A stretch of DNA of 22,805 nucleotides from Phallusia fumigata. Taxonomy: Eukaryota; Chordata; Ascidiacea; Phlebobranchia; Ascidiidae. The stretch itself is not shown here. The text below holds more notes on this DNA, generated by a model, which was not told the DNA's origin, did no database searches, and worked only from the letters and a program-made list of their open reading frames with translations. Position 1 is the stretch's first letter. The stretch covers positions 1 through 22,805 of the forward strand of contig QXVZ01005662.1 in the NCBI GenBank assembly GCA_008931825.1, in the 5' to 3' direction.

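Overview
The window is intron-rich eukaryotic DNA carrying most of one gene on the + strand: a conventional (non-heavy) beta-spectrin. It has short GT-AG introns (about 80-1300 bp), AT-rich non-coding DNA, and many short foldback and tRNA-like repeats with recurring motifs. Together with a protein very close to vertebrate beta-II spectrin, this points to a tunicate such as Ciona. The species call is inference from style and repeat motifs, not from a search.

Layout: position 1 lies inside an exon. I can place 36 coding exons: 35 by homology and exact phase agreement, and a long last one by open frame and phase only. The 35 homologous exons join without a frame break into about 1,880 codons. 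They begin in spectrin repeat 1, just after the actin-binding CH domains, which lie upstream of the window. They run through repeats 2-16 and the partial repeat 17, which is the tetramerisation half-repeat. Repeat numbers follow human beta-II spectrin, compared from memory. After repeat 17 comes a linker with a long Glu/Lys/Arg helix, then the first strand of the C-terminal PH domain.

The 3' end is the puzzle. The PH domain stops after its first strand at position 20802, and no PH-completing exon is visible downstream. Instead an in-phase open frame of at least 1,175 bp (21631 to the window end) encodes a basic, Ser/Pro/Arg-rich, apparently disordered sequence that I do not recognise. It may be an alternative spectrin C-terminus, an insertion inside the PH region, or the start of a neighbouring gene.

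The introns hold several repeat families. Two are foldback (MITE-like) families that share a central core. One is a roughly 150-bp family that has built most of one intron. There is also a clean hAT-type element with a perfect 8-bp target duplication, tRNA-derived SINE-like pieces that lack an anticodon arm, a 35-bp minisatellite, a degenerate ACTCGTAA-type tandem array, and a cluster of CRE-like TGACGTCA sites. No convincing second gene, RNA gene or minus-strand coding region was found.
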